Assembly (NCBI RefSeq): GCF_023195775.1
Contig: NZ_CP096205.1
Location: forward strand, 2,294,001-2,358,000
Reading direction: 5' to 3'
Origin: Flavobacterium azooxidireducens
GTDB lineage: Bacteria; Bacteroidota; Bacteroidia; Flavobacteriales; Flavobacteriaceae
Length of the DNA: 64,000 nucleotides
A model generated the notes under the pieces. The model was not told the origin of the DNA. It saw only the letters and a list, made by a program, of their open reading frames with translations, and made no database searches. The position numbers and the translations under genes are program-made. Shown one piece after another: positions 28,401 to 37,883 of the stretch; within the stretch, counting starts at the first letter, position 1, and each line of letters begins with the position of its first letter.

Positions 28401-31400
28401 CCTAAATTCACAAATTCACCGGCAATATCCATAATTGCACCGCTGACCGGTCTCAAACCTGCTTCGGCATTAATTCTAACATTGTTGAAAGTGGTAGAAC
28501 CTGAAATCGTAGCATCTGCATTTGTGAAAATCACACGACTGGTTCCACTCCCTGGGTTGAATGTTCCATTGTTTATCCAAGCTCCGGCCGAACCGTTTAT
28601 TGTAAATTGAGCATTTGTTGGTGAGTTTAAAATTCCACCTGCTTCAATGGTTATTTTTCCTAACAAAACGGCGGGATTTAATTCAGGATCAAAATTGGTC
28701 GTGGTTGCATTTGGTATCAAAACCGATGTGTTGTCGGAAGGAGTTGCGTTTGGAGTCCAGTTCGCCGCAGTAGTCCATGAGGTACTCACAGAACCGTTCC
28801 AAACCAACATTTCTGCTTCCGATTGATCTAAGGTTAATAAAACGTCGCCGAAATTTGGTGTAAAAAAGACACCTACATTCACATTAGTTAACTCTACCCA
28901 ATTTTCACTGATATTAAAATTAGACCTTCCTTGTTCCAGAATAGCAGGAACTGTTGTCAAATTAGCCCAGTCAACTAATTTATTTTCAACATTTCCATTA
29001 AGTTCTGAGTCTAAATAGCGAGCTCTAATGATTGCTTTTGTTCCTGAACCTCCTGTTTGAATAAAATCATATTCACGTTGAATTGCTCCTGTTCGCCAAG
29101 AAGGAGCTGCACCAATGCTTACTCTTAAACTCATAGATGTTGGTAAAGTTCCCACATTTGGAAAGACAATCGAAGTATCTTTATGACCAAAAGAATAATT
29201 TACATTCGGAACAATTGAATTTCGTGTGATAACTCCGGTCACATCACCAATACCATTATTAGAACCTAATCCTCCCATTGTTAACGTAAAACTTCCCATC
29301 GAGAGACTTCCTGCTGTTGCCGATGGATTAGCAGATGGTAAATTCAAAACCTTATTAACCGTAAAAGCACCACTTGCAACAGAACCACCTGTAGATGACA
29401 AAGTAAGATTTTCATACGTACCTGTTACGACAGTTTGACCTGAAGTAGCAGCGTTATAATGAACAGTTCCCAGACCTCCCCAATTTCTGCCGGATGGTAA
29501 TGGAGTTGCTGTTGTATTTTGAGTGAATAAAGTTCCGTTATTCGTAATCGTATTTACTGAACCCGTCAAAACATTCGTTCCTAAATTAAACGACTGATTT
29601 TCGGCTATTGCTAAACTTCCGTTTAAAACAATTGGGTTTATTAATGTGGTAGTATTCGAATTGGTTGTATTTATTTCCAACGAATTCAAAACATTCGTTG
29701 TTCCGACTGTCGTTTGATCAAAACTAAGTGAGTTGTTCACTGAACTATTCACGATAAGTGAACTTCCATTATTCCCTCTTAAACCTTGTGACGTTGTATT
29801 ATTAATTGATCCACTAAGTGTAAGTGATTGATTCGAAAAATCAAGTTTACCACCGTTGAATGTTATTTCATTTGCCACACTTGTAGCACCATTTATTCTA
29901 GCATTTCCTTGTAAAACAAAACTTTCTGCATTTCCTGAAAAAGGAACAAAAGTAGTTGTGGGATTGGCAACCATCACAATATCATCAATTGCAAAACCAT
30001 CAAAATTGGTCGTTCCGGAAACGGTAGCTCCATTCCATCGTAAAAAATAATAATTGTTAGTTGGGATGGATAATCCGGTCAAAGTGATTACACGATAATA
30101 GGCTTTCCAACTTGGTGTTAAATCAACTTGTGCAGGTGATACAACTGCTAATCCAGGAACTTGTGTGTAGTTTGAATTATCCGCCGAATAACTAAAGTTT
30201 AAACTACTTGATGAGGGTTGATTATTATATACATAAACCGTATAACCTATATTTATTGAATTTAATGTAGTTCCAGTCTGATTTTGAAAACGAAGCGTGA
30301 CATTTCCGGGAGTAAAATCACCCGGTGCCGATTGAAGTCCTAAACTGAAATTGTCAGGAGAAGTTTCATAGGCATAAATACCACCATCAGATCCCGGAGT
30401 CTCTGAGGTTCCTCGATCAAAATCAGAATCTTCTGCACTGTTTACACCAAATCCTAAATTACCGCTGCTGAAACCATTCACAGCCCAAGCATTAGAATTC
30501 AATAATCCTGAAGTAGCTATTGTTGAAAAACCATCACCTTGAAAAGTTTCAGCATTTACACCATCTACGCTTGTATCAAAATTAATTGTATTTACGGTAT
30601 TCACAGCACTAATTTGCCATCCCACAGGAGCATTCAACGTTGTTCTGTTGCCAAGAGCAGGTGTTGTAGTTAAATAATTTTCTAATTCTACACCACCATT
30701 ATATTCATACACCGCAACGTGATAACTTGTTGCAGGAGAAAGATTGGTAACATTTACTGAAGAACCCGAACCGCGATAGACTACAAAATTTCCTGTTCCT
30801 AACTGACTTCCTGTTCCAAAAGATGCAGCAGCAGAGTAGGTGACACCATCAACCGGTGCAGAGTTCACGGCTCCACCTGCTCGCATTACAACCATTCGGT
30901 TCGCTCCATTTCCTGCCGTAAATTGAATGGTATAACTTGTTGAGGTAACATTTGTAAATGCAACTGCTGTTGTTTGAACAGTAGGTTGAGCAGCAATAAC
31001 TTTACCGGAGACCGCAACAAATTTTGAAACGCCACCGGTTGTTGTATGTGAAATTGAACCATTATAATTTCCGGATGGTGCAGAAGCTTTCAATCGACAA
31101 CGAATGGTTATCGGTTGTCCGGTTAATTGCAAACCGTTTCTAATTAACGTTAAATTATCCGCATAACTAACTCCTCCATTCGAAGAAAGTTCAAAATTTC
31201 CTGGAGCTGTTACGATTGCATTGGCAATCAAATTTTCACCTGAAACGGTGTAACTCAAAAAGGCAGAAGCCGTTCCGGCTGTTGTTGTAAAAGCAGTAAG
31301 AGAATTAGTTGATAATACTAAATTGGGCACACCGGCAGGGTCAACTTCAAATAGTTGTGAATTAGAAATCGATAAACCATTCGCTACAGTTATTGGGAAA

Positions 31401-32422
31401 TCGCCCGGTAATTGTAAATCAGTGGCTGGTATTGAAGCGGTGAGTTGTGTTGGTGAAACATAGGTTGTTGTTCTGTTACTTCCATTCCATCGTACCACAC
31501 TGGAAGGTAAGAAATTTTCACCAGTAACGCCTAGCGAAAAAGTACCTGTACCTGCAATGGCAGAACTAGGAGTTAAATTAAATATAGCTGGTTTTGCTAT
31601 CGTTACTTTTACATTATCAAAAAAGGCTCTTTGCGTAGCGGCAGTACCGGCATTCCAAAAACCACCAATTAATGATAAAGGTGTGTTTGTATAGGTATTA
31701 TTCACCACAGATCCTTGTAATGTTAATCCATTTCCGGAAGGGTCAAGAAAAGCAGTAGTCCCATCATTTCTAACGAATAATTGCCAAGTAGAATTTAATG
31801 GGTTGTAGGTTACTTTTATACTAAGATACTGCGTACCAAAATCGGTCAAACCTGTTGTATTTGACGTAAGTAACGAAGTAAAATTTCGAATACCTGCATT
31901 ATACCGCACGAGTCTTATCGGGTCAGTAGTTCCTGAATTACCTAACATAACTGCATACCCTGTTCCTGAAAGATTTGTAGTTCCGTTACTTCCTGCTAAA
32001 ATAAAAGCTGCTCCATAACCACCGGCTGCAAATCCCGAAGGATTAGATTGGGTTTGTCGCATATTGAAAGTCCAAGTTAGTAAACCTGAATTAGCAGATA
32101 AGGTTTGGTTGTAAGGTGAAGCAAATCCACTTGTAGGTGTAGAGGCCAATATCCATCCACTTTGGTTGGCTGCACCACTACCATCGTTGGAAAGATTTAA
32201 ATTGCCTAAATGAATTCCGCCACCATAATCGGCACCGCTTCGATTCATCGACCATAAAGTGCTGGTTCCGATCGGACCATTTGCGATCGTGTAAGTACTT
32301 CCGGCAGAAGTAGTAAAGTCTTCAGAGAAAACTACATCTTGAGCTTTGATATCAAAACTCAATAACATTAAATAGAAAATAAGAGACACACGTAGGTATG
32401 TCAATAGTAAATTTGTTTTCAT
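25475..32422 (-). CDS. giant T9SS-secreted multidomain surface protein (2315 aa)
   Basis: A signal peptide (to about residue 28, DIKAQ) is followed by a lectin-like beta-sandwich (about 30-285, YGGGIHLGNLNL) and an IPT/TIG-like domain (about 290-375). Next is a module (SGENLIANAIVTAPGNFELS) shared with the protein at 1-3242. A fibronectin-like part, a second sandwich domain and a very long Asn/Gly/Ser/Thr-rich stretch of beta-helix-like repeats (about 830-1560) follow. Then come a PKD-like domain (about 1650-1720) and a C-terminal region starting NLWSSPVSGQNLL. The last 75 residues (IKVYDLMGRLIF ... TKKIFLY) act as a sorting domain but lack YPNP. Adhesion or gliding-type surface roles are plausible; the ligand is unknown. 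Confidence 0.9.
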   Translation of the reverse strand: MKTNLLLTYLRVSLIFYLMLLSFDIKAQDVVFSEDFTTSAGSTYTIANGPIGTSTLWSMNRSGADYGGGIHLGNLNLSNDGSGAANQSGWILASTPTSGFASPYNQTLSANSGLLTWTFNMRQTQSNPSGFAAGGYGAAFILAGSNGTTNLSGTGYAVMLGNSGTTDPIRLVRYNAGIRNFTSLLTSNTTGLTDFGTQYLSIKVTYNPLNSTWQLFVRNDGTTAFLDPSGNGLTLQGSVVNNTYTNTPLSLIGGFWNAGTAATQRAFFDNVKVTIAKPAIFNLTPSSAIAGTGTFSLGVTGENFLPSSVVRWNGSNRTTTYVSPTQLTASIPATDLQLPGDFPITVANGLSISNSQLFEVDPAGVPNLVLSTNSLTAFTTTAGTASAFLSYTVSGENLIANAIVTAPGNFELSSNGGVSYADNLTLIRNGLQLTGQPITIRCRLKASAPSGNYNGSISHTTTGGVSKFVAVSGKVIAAQPTVQTTAVAFTNVTSTSYTIQFTAGNGANRMVVMRAGGAVNSAPVDGVTYSAAASFGTGSQLGTGNFVVYRGSGSSVNVTNLSPATSYHVAVYEYNGGVELENYLTTTPALGNRTTLNAPVGWQISAVNTVNTINFDTSVDGVNAETFQGDGFSTIATSGLLNSNAWAVNGFSSGNLGFGVNSAEDSDFDRGTSETPGSDGGIYAYETSPDNFSLGLQSAPGDFTPGNVTLRFQNQTGTTLNSINIGYTVYVYNNQPSSSSLNFSYSADNSNYTQVPGLAVVSPAQVDLTPSWKAYYRVITLTGLSIPTNNYYFLRWNGATVSGTTNFDGFAIDDIVMVANPTTTFVPFSGNAESFVLQGNARINGATSVANEITFNGGKLDFSNQSLTLSGSINNTTSQGLRGNNGSSLIVNSSVNNSLSFDQTTVGTTNVLNSLEINTTNSNTTTLINPIVLNGSLAIAENQSFNLGTNVLTGSVNTITNNGTLFTQNTTATPLPSGRNWGGLGTVHYNAATSGQTVVTGTYENLTLSSTGGSVASGAFTVNKVLNLPSANPSATAGSLSMGSFTLTMGGLGSNNGIGDVTGVITRNSIVPNVNYSFGHKDTSIVFPNVGTLPTSMSLRVSIGAAPSWRTGAIQREYDFIQTGGSGTKAIIRARYLDSELNGNVENKLVDWANLTTVPAILEQGRSNFNISENWVELTNVNVGVFFTPNFGDVLLTLDQSEAEMLVWNGSVSTSWTTAANWTPNATPSDNTSVLIPNATTTNFDPELNPAVLLGKITIEAGGILNSPTNAQFTINGSAGAWINNGTFNPGSGTSRVIFTNADATISGSTTFNNVRINAEAGLRPVSGAIMDIAGEFVNLGDLYSGPVSNTIIYSGTNQTLAIPTGALAAYNNLVINGTGAIFPSNQNISGNLTLNQAVDFSGKALVMNGVATQIIGGTIAPSFSNLTINNTFGEVKLASPVTVNGTFTLTQGIVEIGDYNLTVGLNPIAGSFSTSNMIITSGTGKVRRNFEQIDSYTFPIGERTLGGLKYTPITATISSGTFSNAYIGFSVVNAVHPNNNSITNTLSRYWEMEHSGITSGIISVVANYETTDVIGTETNIVGALFQGTYNQFTNPWVTFNNLETSQIVINDASLEVNSTLIITGIEGNPLEVSISGFGTFCIDSEIELVANVQGGTPPYTFSWNQSLGDEATATPPSTTPSTIIYEVTITDNNGIETTASAEVIILPTTVGGTLTSQNVCASSEPDTLVLEGSVGTIIYWESDTTISFSSPTNYSVTETELVGSIVGPITETTYFRAVLQDASCDLVYSTVATISFSSTTWNGSSWSNGLPDDTTAVIFTGNYSSTGDLYACSIILQSPAIVTVNPTHTFYLNKEITVDAGAQFALESNANLIQIDDVVNSGSIVVKRFTSNEVRRLDYNLWSSPVSGQNLLAFSPQTVANRFYEYNPTTDIYATVNPSSTTFSAVKGYLIRMPNNFSATPSQWLGTFSGVPNNGIYNLAVTPDTYNAIGNPYPSTISANAFIITNDIDEPLYFWRKVNNSDNSSYATYTTAGGVENAGGGSSIVPNGILQVGQGFLVKSTSANLVFTNAMRVSNTENQFLRSNQEITNNPERHRVWLNMSNPSGNMGQLMVAYMTGATSGIDAAIDGKYINDSPNYFSTVLDNEAYIIQGRSLPFTASDVVPLGFSTTQSGTFSISLAQFDGLFEDSSVGIFIKDNQTGIIHDIRMSSYSFESTSGVHNARFELVFQDALSENDHLFNNDITVYASQKVLHINTNNQGIENIKVYDLMGRLIFTQNGINKNEFSTPFYQVADQIILVQVTTLNGTMTKKIFLY

Positions 32423-32490
32423 ACTATTGCAATTTAGATTTGGGGGGGTTGGGGCTGTATTTAGAATAATAAATTAATGTAAATACATTA

Positions 32491-32498
32491 CAAAAGTA
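32491..32498 (-). promoter_or_regulatory. -7 element (TActTTTG) of the giant T9SS gene
   Basis: The plus strand reads CAAAagTA. It would place the transcript start about 60 bases upstream of the ATG at 32422. No clear -33 TTG is present. Confidence 0.4.
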
Positions 32499-32527
32499 TT
32501 GTTAACATACCTTTAACTACTAAATTA

Positions 32528-32556
32528 ATGTGTTAAACTTTAGGTATTTAACACAT
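32528..32556. repeat. 10-bp inverted repeat upstream of the giant gene
   Basis: ATGTGTTAAA and TTTAACACAT are separated by nine bases. The right arm runs into a second palindrome, ACACATGTGT (32551-32560). It lies about 30-60 bases upstream of the -7 element on the minus strand, a suitable place for an activator site. The rest of 32423-32843 is AT-rich with no gene that I can support. Confidence 0.5.
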
Positions 32557-32843
32557 GTGTGCAGTTGGTCGATGTTTTTTTAGTACTTTTTGTGCCATAA
32601 AAGTTAAAATTATCAATTAGTTTTAGAAAATTAACCTCACGTTAAAGTGGTTTTTTATTTATTTTTAAATAAACTATATGAAAGAATAAATTTGACTATT
32701 TATCAAAAGTAGTACGATGACAAAATCGGCAGCACCATTTACCTATAGCTTTTGGACATATATAGTACATAACTGTCTCGCTCAAAAAAATCATTTTTAT
32801 TGATTTTATTCATGATCTAACAGACACTTTTACAAGCTTAAAA

Positions 32844-33230
32844 ATGTTGAAATACTTGCGATTCACTTTACTGAAACCCAAAAGTGTTAAAGATATGTTA
32901 TATATAATACTTACCTTTGTACGCCTCATTTACACTAAAGAATCGTTTTCAGTTGCTAGTTACAGTCTCACAAGAGCTAAACCGTTGCTGCTGAAAAAGA
33001 AAAAATATCATTTATCCACTGCGTTGGAAACTCGATTCGTAAATAAAGCAATTTTTATACTGAACGAAATGGATAAACGAATAAGATTTACAGTATTGAC
33101 TATTGCCTTCTCTGCAATTATTTTTCATTTTTCTACTAATGAAAAGTATGGTACTTCATTAATTATCGCTACTCAAGAATTTAAAAAGGTAGCTTATTCT
33201 CTTTGCCATCCAAACCCATGTAAAATATAG
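32844..33230 (+). CDS. doubtful open reading frame upstream of the sensor kinase
   Basis: This 128-codon frame ends 5 bases before the kinase start. It has a Lys-rich N-terminal half and one hydrophobic stretch (FTVLTIAFSAIIFHF), and ends with a CHPNPC motif. I recognise no family and the composition is not convincing. A TAccTTTG -7-like element lies inside it at 32912-32919, so the region may simply be the kinase leader. Treat it as a possible, unproven gene. Confidence 0.25.
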   Translation: MLKYLRFTLLKPKSVKDMLYIILTFVRLIYTKESFSVASYSLTRAKPLLLKKKKYHLSTALETRFVNKAIFILNEMDKRIRFTVLTIAFSAIIFHFSTNEKYGTSLIIATQEFKKVAYSLCHPNPCKI

Positions 33231-33235
33231 TTTGT

Positions 33236-36200
33236 ATGCAAAAAGTAAATAATAATCATATCAGCAATTGGTGGAGACTTTATAAGTTACATATTCATAA
33301 AGTTGTTTTAAGTAATCAATCGGTGGACTTAGAAAATGTTGATTATTGGAGAAATAATGTTTTTTGTAAAATTCTAATATACCTAATTCCATTAAGTTTA
33401 ATTGCTCTTCTTCCAAGCGTCTATATGGCTTTTACGCACGATGTCCCTTTGGTTGGTTTTATGGATTTGCTTGCTTTTTTAATGGTGCTAATTTTAGCTG
33501 TTTTGCCCGGAATAAACTTAGCATATCGAAAGGCCCTTTTCATATTTATTCTTTATTGTTTGTCGATTGTACTTTTAATCAGTTTGCCCTTACCGGGTCC
33601 CGGTCTAATTTTTTTACTGACAATAACTATTTTCTCATCTCTTATCTATTCTTCATCAGCTGCATATGTTTCTGCTTGGTGCAACACAATTATATGTATT
33701 TGTTTTGTTGCTTTAATTTATTTTGGAACTACTTCTGTAGTTTTCTCAGGATATACTATAGGTTCGTGGATAGCAGTGTCTTCCAATTTGGTGCTAGTAA
33801 GTTTTACGTGTGCCAAATGTTTGGATTTATTGTTAGCAGGATTAACCAATGCTTTGAAAGAAAACAGAAATTACGCCGCTAAACTTGAAAAAGCAAACCG
33901 CTTATACCAATTCATTAGTCAAATTAATCAAACCATTGTTCATGTCAAAGATGCCGAAACACTCTTTCATAAGTCATGTAGCATTGCCATTGAATACGGT
34001 CAATACAAAAAAGCATGGATAAGCACTTTTGACCGTGAACACCAAAAGATTTTATTGGTTGATTCGTGTGGTATTTGTCCCGATGAAATTAAATCCTTCA
34101 CTGATGTGCCTTATGAAACCAATGGTTCAATGGATTATGTGTTGCAAACAGGTAATTATTTTCTTTGTAATGATATTGAACAAGAGCACGAAATTGCTAG
34201 TTGGAAACCGTTTGCAGAAAAACACAACATTGGTTCCTGCATTTTATTACCTATTAAAAGAGGAGGAAAAATCTTCGGAACGTTCAACCTTTATGCCACA
34301 GAATCCAATTATTTTGATGACGATGACATTGCTTCACTCATCGAAGTCACAGGTGATATATCGTTTGCCCTTGACTTGTTTGACAAGACAGAGAAACATA
34401 ATCAAGCAGAGGAACTTATCATTAAAAATGAAAAACGCTTCAGAGCTTTGATTGAAGATGGTTCCGATATGATAACACTCACCACTTTAGAAGGAAAAAT
34501 CATTTACGGAAGTCCTTCTGTTCCCAAATTGTTTGGTTATACGATAGAAGAAGTGTTAAATACTTCTGCGTATGATTTAATTCATCCCGAAGACATTACT
34601 GAATTGGTTGAACAAATACGTTCTGTGGTAGAAATTCCGGGCAAATCTTTTGTCAATCAGCATCGAATACTGCACAAAAACCAACAATGGATTTGGTGTG
34701 AAGGAACATTTACCAACATGCTTCATGAACCGGGAATTGAAGCGTTGGTGTCCAATTTTAGAGATATTTCCGAAAAGAAAGAAGCCGAAATAAAACTCCA
34801 AAAAAACTTTGCAGATTTAGAAGCTCTTTCCAAAGAACAATCCACTATTTTAAACACATTACCGGCAAGTATCGCTTTGCTTGACCAAGAGGGAACCATC
34901 GTTAAATTAAATGATGAATGGATTAATTTCGGTTTAGCCAATGGGATGCCAAACACCTATCAGCAACTCGGAAAAAACTACATTGAGATATCCGAAAAAT
35001 CGTTAGGAAGAGAAGCCAAAGACGGTAAGCAAATGTCGAAAGGTTTACAAGAAGTATTGCGAGGTGAACGAGAGTATTTCACAATGGAATACCAATGTGA
35101 TTCGGCTACTGAAAAAAGATGGTTCAAAGCCGAAGTCAGACCATTTAAAACGAATAACCATACCGGTGCAGTTGTAATGCACATTAATATTTCTGAACGT
35201 AAAAAAGCAGAAGCAGAGATGTTGCTTCTGATTAATAATACAGAAGAATCATTTTTACTACTCAATAGTAATCTCCAAATCGTCTCTTTTAATGCACAAT
35301 TTAAAAATTTATATGAAAAATATTTTCAACTAAAAGTACAAAAAGGGCATTACATTTTGGACTATACTTTACCGGAAAGAAGAGAATATGTCGCATCCAT
35401 CTACCAAAAAGTATTGGAAGGCAATGCAGAAGAATCTGAACTTACATTTAAGGATGCAGATAATTCAATGCTTTATTTTTGTTTAAAATACAATCCGGCC
35501 AAAGATGAGTCCGGAAGTATTTTTGGTGTTTTTGTTACGGCATCAGACATTACTGAAAAAAGAAGAGCAGAAGAACAAAAAGAATTTGAAAGAAGAAATA
35601 AAGAAGCCCTTATTAATAGTACTGATGACTTAATTTGGAGTGTTTCCACGGATTTTAAATTAATTGCAGCCAACAATCCATTTATTAATGAATTAAAAAA
35701 AATTACGAATGTTGAAATTCAGCAAGGGGATAGTTTTTTTACAGAAGGTCTTTATCCTGAAGATTATTTGAATTATTGGAAAAATCTCTACACAAGAGCA
35801 TTTACAGGAGAATCCTTTAAAGTTGAAATATATACACCACCTTTAGCAGCAAGAGACGAGTCGTGGACAGAGACAAGTTTTAGTCCTATTTTTATTAATG
35901 ATAAAATTTTTGGCATCGCCTGTTATTCCCGAAATATGACAGAGCGTAAAAAATCTGAACTCGAACTTCGTGCTAGTGAAACCCGATTAGCCGAAGCCCA
36001 ATCGATTGCTAAAATAGGAAACTGGGAAACCGATTTAGTCAATTTGAATGTGTTGTGGTCAGAAGAAACGTATCGCATTTTTGATTGTAAACCCGACGAT
36101 TTCAGTTTTACACACCCTGATTTTCTCAACTATGTCCATCCCGATGATCGTGAAAAAGTAGAGGCCGCTTTCAAAAATTCATTTGATTCATTTGATGTCA

Positions 36201-37417
36201 ATACGGTCGAACATCGTATCATCACACAAAAAGGAGAAATCAAATTTTTGGAAGAACGTTGGCAACTTATTCGCAATACTGAAGGAATTCCCATCAAAGC
36301 AGTAGGTACTTGTCAAGACATTAGTGAACGAAAAAAATCCGATCACGAAAATAAATTTAAAGCCGAACTTTTAGATACCATTGGTCAATCCGTGATTGCA
36401 ACCGACTTAGACGGAAAGGTCACTTTTTGGAACAAAGCAGCCGTTGAAATTTACGGTTATACATTTGAAGAAGCGTTTGGAAAGAATATTATGGAATTGA
36501 CACCCACCATTCAAACAAAAGCAGATGGTGAAAAGATTATGGAGAAATTAGCACAAGGCGAAACCTGGTCCGGTGAGTTTTATGTAAGAAGAAAAACCGG
36601 CAGTTTTTTCCCAGCTTTTGTTTATAATTCGCCAGTGTATGATGAGTTTGGTAAGCAAATCGGCATCATCGGTGTTTCCAATGATATTTCAGAACGCAAA
36701 GAATACGAACTCGAAAGAGCAAAAATCACCAGCGATTTGCTTCAACGAAATAGAGATTTGGAACAGTTTACTTTCATTATTTCACACAATTTGCGTGCTC
36801 CAACCGCCAACATCATCGGCTTCACCGAAATCTTGCAAGATGATTCCTTATCGCAATCTGAACAAAAAGAAATGCTCTACGGACTTTCCTCTTCTGTGTC
36901 GGGATTAGATTCGATTATTAAAGACATTAACTCGATTCTTCAGATAAGAAGAGAGATTAATGAAAAGAAAGAAATCATATCTTTTACTAAATTAGTCAAT
37001 GATATTATGGCAAATATCGAAAATGTAATTGATAAAAATAAGGTGCAGATAAACGTTGATTTCACTGAAGTGGATGAATATTTTTCACTCAAAGTATACA
37101 TGCACAGCATTTTTTATAATTTGATTAGCAACAGCATCAAATACAATAAGCCCGATGAAGATTCTATTATTGAAATTAGCAGTAAAAGAGATAACGGAAA
37201 AATAATCCTTATCTTTAGAGACAATGGATTGGGAATTGATTTAAAAACCAAAGGCGATAAAGTATTCGGGCTCTATAAACGATTCCACTCGCACGTTGAA
37301 GGAAAAGGGTTGGGATTATTTATGGTTAAAACGCAAGTAGAAGCAATGGGCGGTATCATCACGATTTCCAGCGAAGTTAATAAAGGAACCGAATTCACCA
37401 TTATATTTGATAACTAA
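33236..37417 (+). CDS. membrane multi-PAS/GAF sensor histidine kinase
   Basis: This 1393-residue kinase has about six membrane helices (residues 43-205) and then a GAF domain (about 225-385). At least five or six PAS/PAC units follow (about 398-1165; PAC ends such as RDISEKKEAE, INISERKKAE, SDITEKRRAE and QDISERKKSD). The HisKA-like helix has phospho-His H1184 in FIISHNLRAP and the ATPase domain is at about 1265-1393 (NLISNSIKYN, DNGLGID, GKGLGLFM). So many PAS units suggests integration of several small-molecule or redox cues. The receiver gene 11 bases downstream is its likely partner. Confidence 0.92.
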   Translation: MQKVNNNHISNWWRLYKLHIHKVVLSNQSVDLENVDYWRNNVFCKILIYLIPLSLIALLPSVYMAFTHDVPLVGFMDLLAFLMVLILAVLPGINLAYRKALFIFILYCLSIVLLISLPLPGPGLIFLLTITIFSSLIYSSSAAYVSAWCNTIICICFVALIYFGTTSVVFSGYTIGSWIAVSSNLVLVSFTCAKCLDLLLAGLTNALKENRNYAAKLEKANRLYQFISQINQTIVHVKDAETLFHKSCSIAIEYGQYKKAWISTFDREHQKILLVDSCGICPDEIKSFTDVPYETNGSMDYVLQTGNYFLCNDIEQEHEIASWKPFAEKHNIGSCILLPIKRGGKIFGTFNLYATESNYFDDDDIASLIEVTGDISFALDLFDKTEKHNQAEELIIKNEKRFRALIEDGSDMITLTTLEGKIIYGSPSVPKLFGYTIEEVLNTSAYDLIHPEDITELVEQIRSVVEIPGKSFVNQHRILHKNQQWIWCEGTFTNMLHEPGIEALVSNFRDISEKKEAEIKLQKNFADLEALSKEQSTILNTLPASIALLDQEGTIVKLNDEWINFGLANGMPNTYQQLGKNYIEISEKSLGREAKDGKQMSKGLQEVLRGEREYFTMEYQCDSATEKRWFKAEVRPFKTNNHTGAVVMHINISERKKAEAEMLLLINNTEESFLLLNSNLQIVSFNAQFKNLYEKYFQLKVQKGHYILDYTLPERREYVASIYQKVLEGNAEESELTFKDADNSMLYFCLKYNPAKDESGSIFGVFVTASDITEKRRAEEQKEFERRNKEALINSTDDLIWSVSTDFKLIAANNPFINELKKITNVEIQQGDSFFTEGLYPEDYLNYWKNLYTRAFTGESFKVEIYTPPLAARDESWTETSFSPIFINDKIFGIACYSRNMTERKKSELELRASETRLAEAQSIAKIGNWETDLVNLNVLWSEETYRIFDCKPDDFSFTHPDFLNYVHPDDREKVEAAFKNSFDSFDVNTVEHRIITQKGEIKFLEERWQLIRNTEGIPIKAVGTCQDISERKKSDHENKFKAELLDTIGQSVIATDLDGKVTFWNKAAVEIYGYTFEEAFGKNIMELTPTIQTKADGEKIMEKLAQGETWSGEFYVRRKTGSFFPAFVYNSPVYDEFGKQIGIIGVSNDISERKEYELERAKITSDLLQRNRDLEQFTFIISHNLRAPTANIIGFTEILQDDSLSQSEQKEMLYGLSSSVSGLDSIIKDINSILQIRREINEKKEIISFTKLVNDIMANIENVIDKNKVQINVDFTEVDEYFSLKVYMHSIFYNLISNSIKYNKPDEDSIIEISSKRDNGKIILIFRDNGLGIDLKTKGDKVFGLYKRFHSHVEGKGLGLFMVKTQVEAMGGIITISSEVNKGTEFTIIFDN

Positions 37418-37428
37418 AGAAAGGAAGT

Positions 37429-37827
37429 ATGGCAAAATTAGCGAAACAATTTATCATTGTTGACGACGACCATTTCAGTAATTTACTATCCAAAATTGTG
37501 TTAGGAAAATTATTTGAAGAAGTTGAGGTGAAAGATTTTTTAGTTCCCGAATTAGCGTTAGATTATATCAAAGCAGAGTTTGAATACCATCAATCAGCCG
37601 AAAAAACAACACTGTTTTTAGACATTAATATGCCCACACTTTCCGGCTGGGAATTCCTAAATATGTTTGATAAGCTCTCCGAAGCAGTAAAAAACAACTT
37701 CCAAATCTATATGCTCTCTTCCTCCATCGACCCCGCCGACATTCAAAGAGCAAAACAAAACCCACTCGTTATCGATTTTATCGAAAAACCATTAAACAAA
37801 GCGGTTTTGATGCAGTTATTTGGGTAG
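37429..37827 (+). CDS. stand-alone receiver-domain response regulator
   Basis: This 132-residue protein is a CheY-like receiver with no output domain: DDD at 12-14, phospho-acceptor D65 in LFLDINMP, S97/S98 in YMLSSS and K120 in IEKPLN. It follows the kinase after 11 bases and is probably phosphorylated by it. Output must be by protein contact, as with other single-domain regulators that act on motility, a phosphorelay or another kinase. Confidence 0.92.
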   Translation: MAKLAKQFIIVDDDHFSNLLSKIVLGKLFEEVEVKDFLVPELALDYIKAEFEYHQSAEKTTLFLDINMPTLSGWEFLNMFDKLSEAVKNNFQIYMLSSSIDPADIQRAKQNPLVIDFIEKPLNKAVLMQLFG

Positions 37828-37830
37828 GAG

Positions 37831-37883
37831 TAATGTGGCAATTGGTCAATGAGACAATTTGTCAATGTGTCAATGAGACAATT
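37831..37883. repeat. post-stop GTGGCAATT/GACAAT repeat
   Basis: Four bases after the receiver stop, TAATGTGGCAATTGGTCAATG is followed by degenerate GACAATTTGTCAATG units. It is the same family as 25357-25393. Confidence 0.6.

Noticed and set aside
32528..32556. Invertible promoter switch
   Set aside because: The inverted repeat has only a 9-base spacer, too short to enclose a promoter, and no recombinase is nearby.
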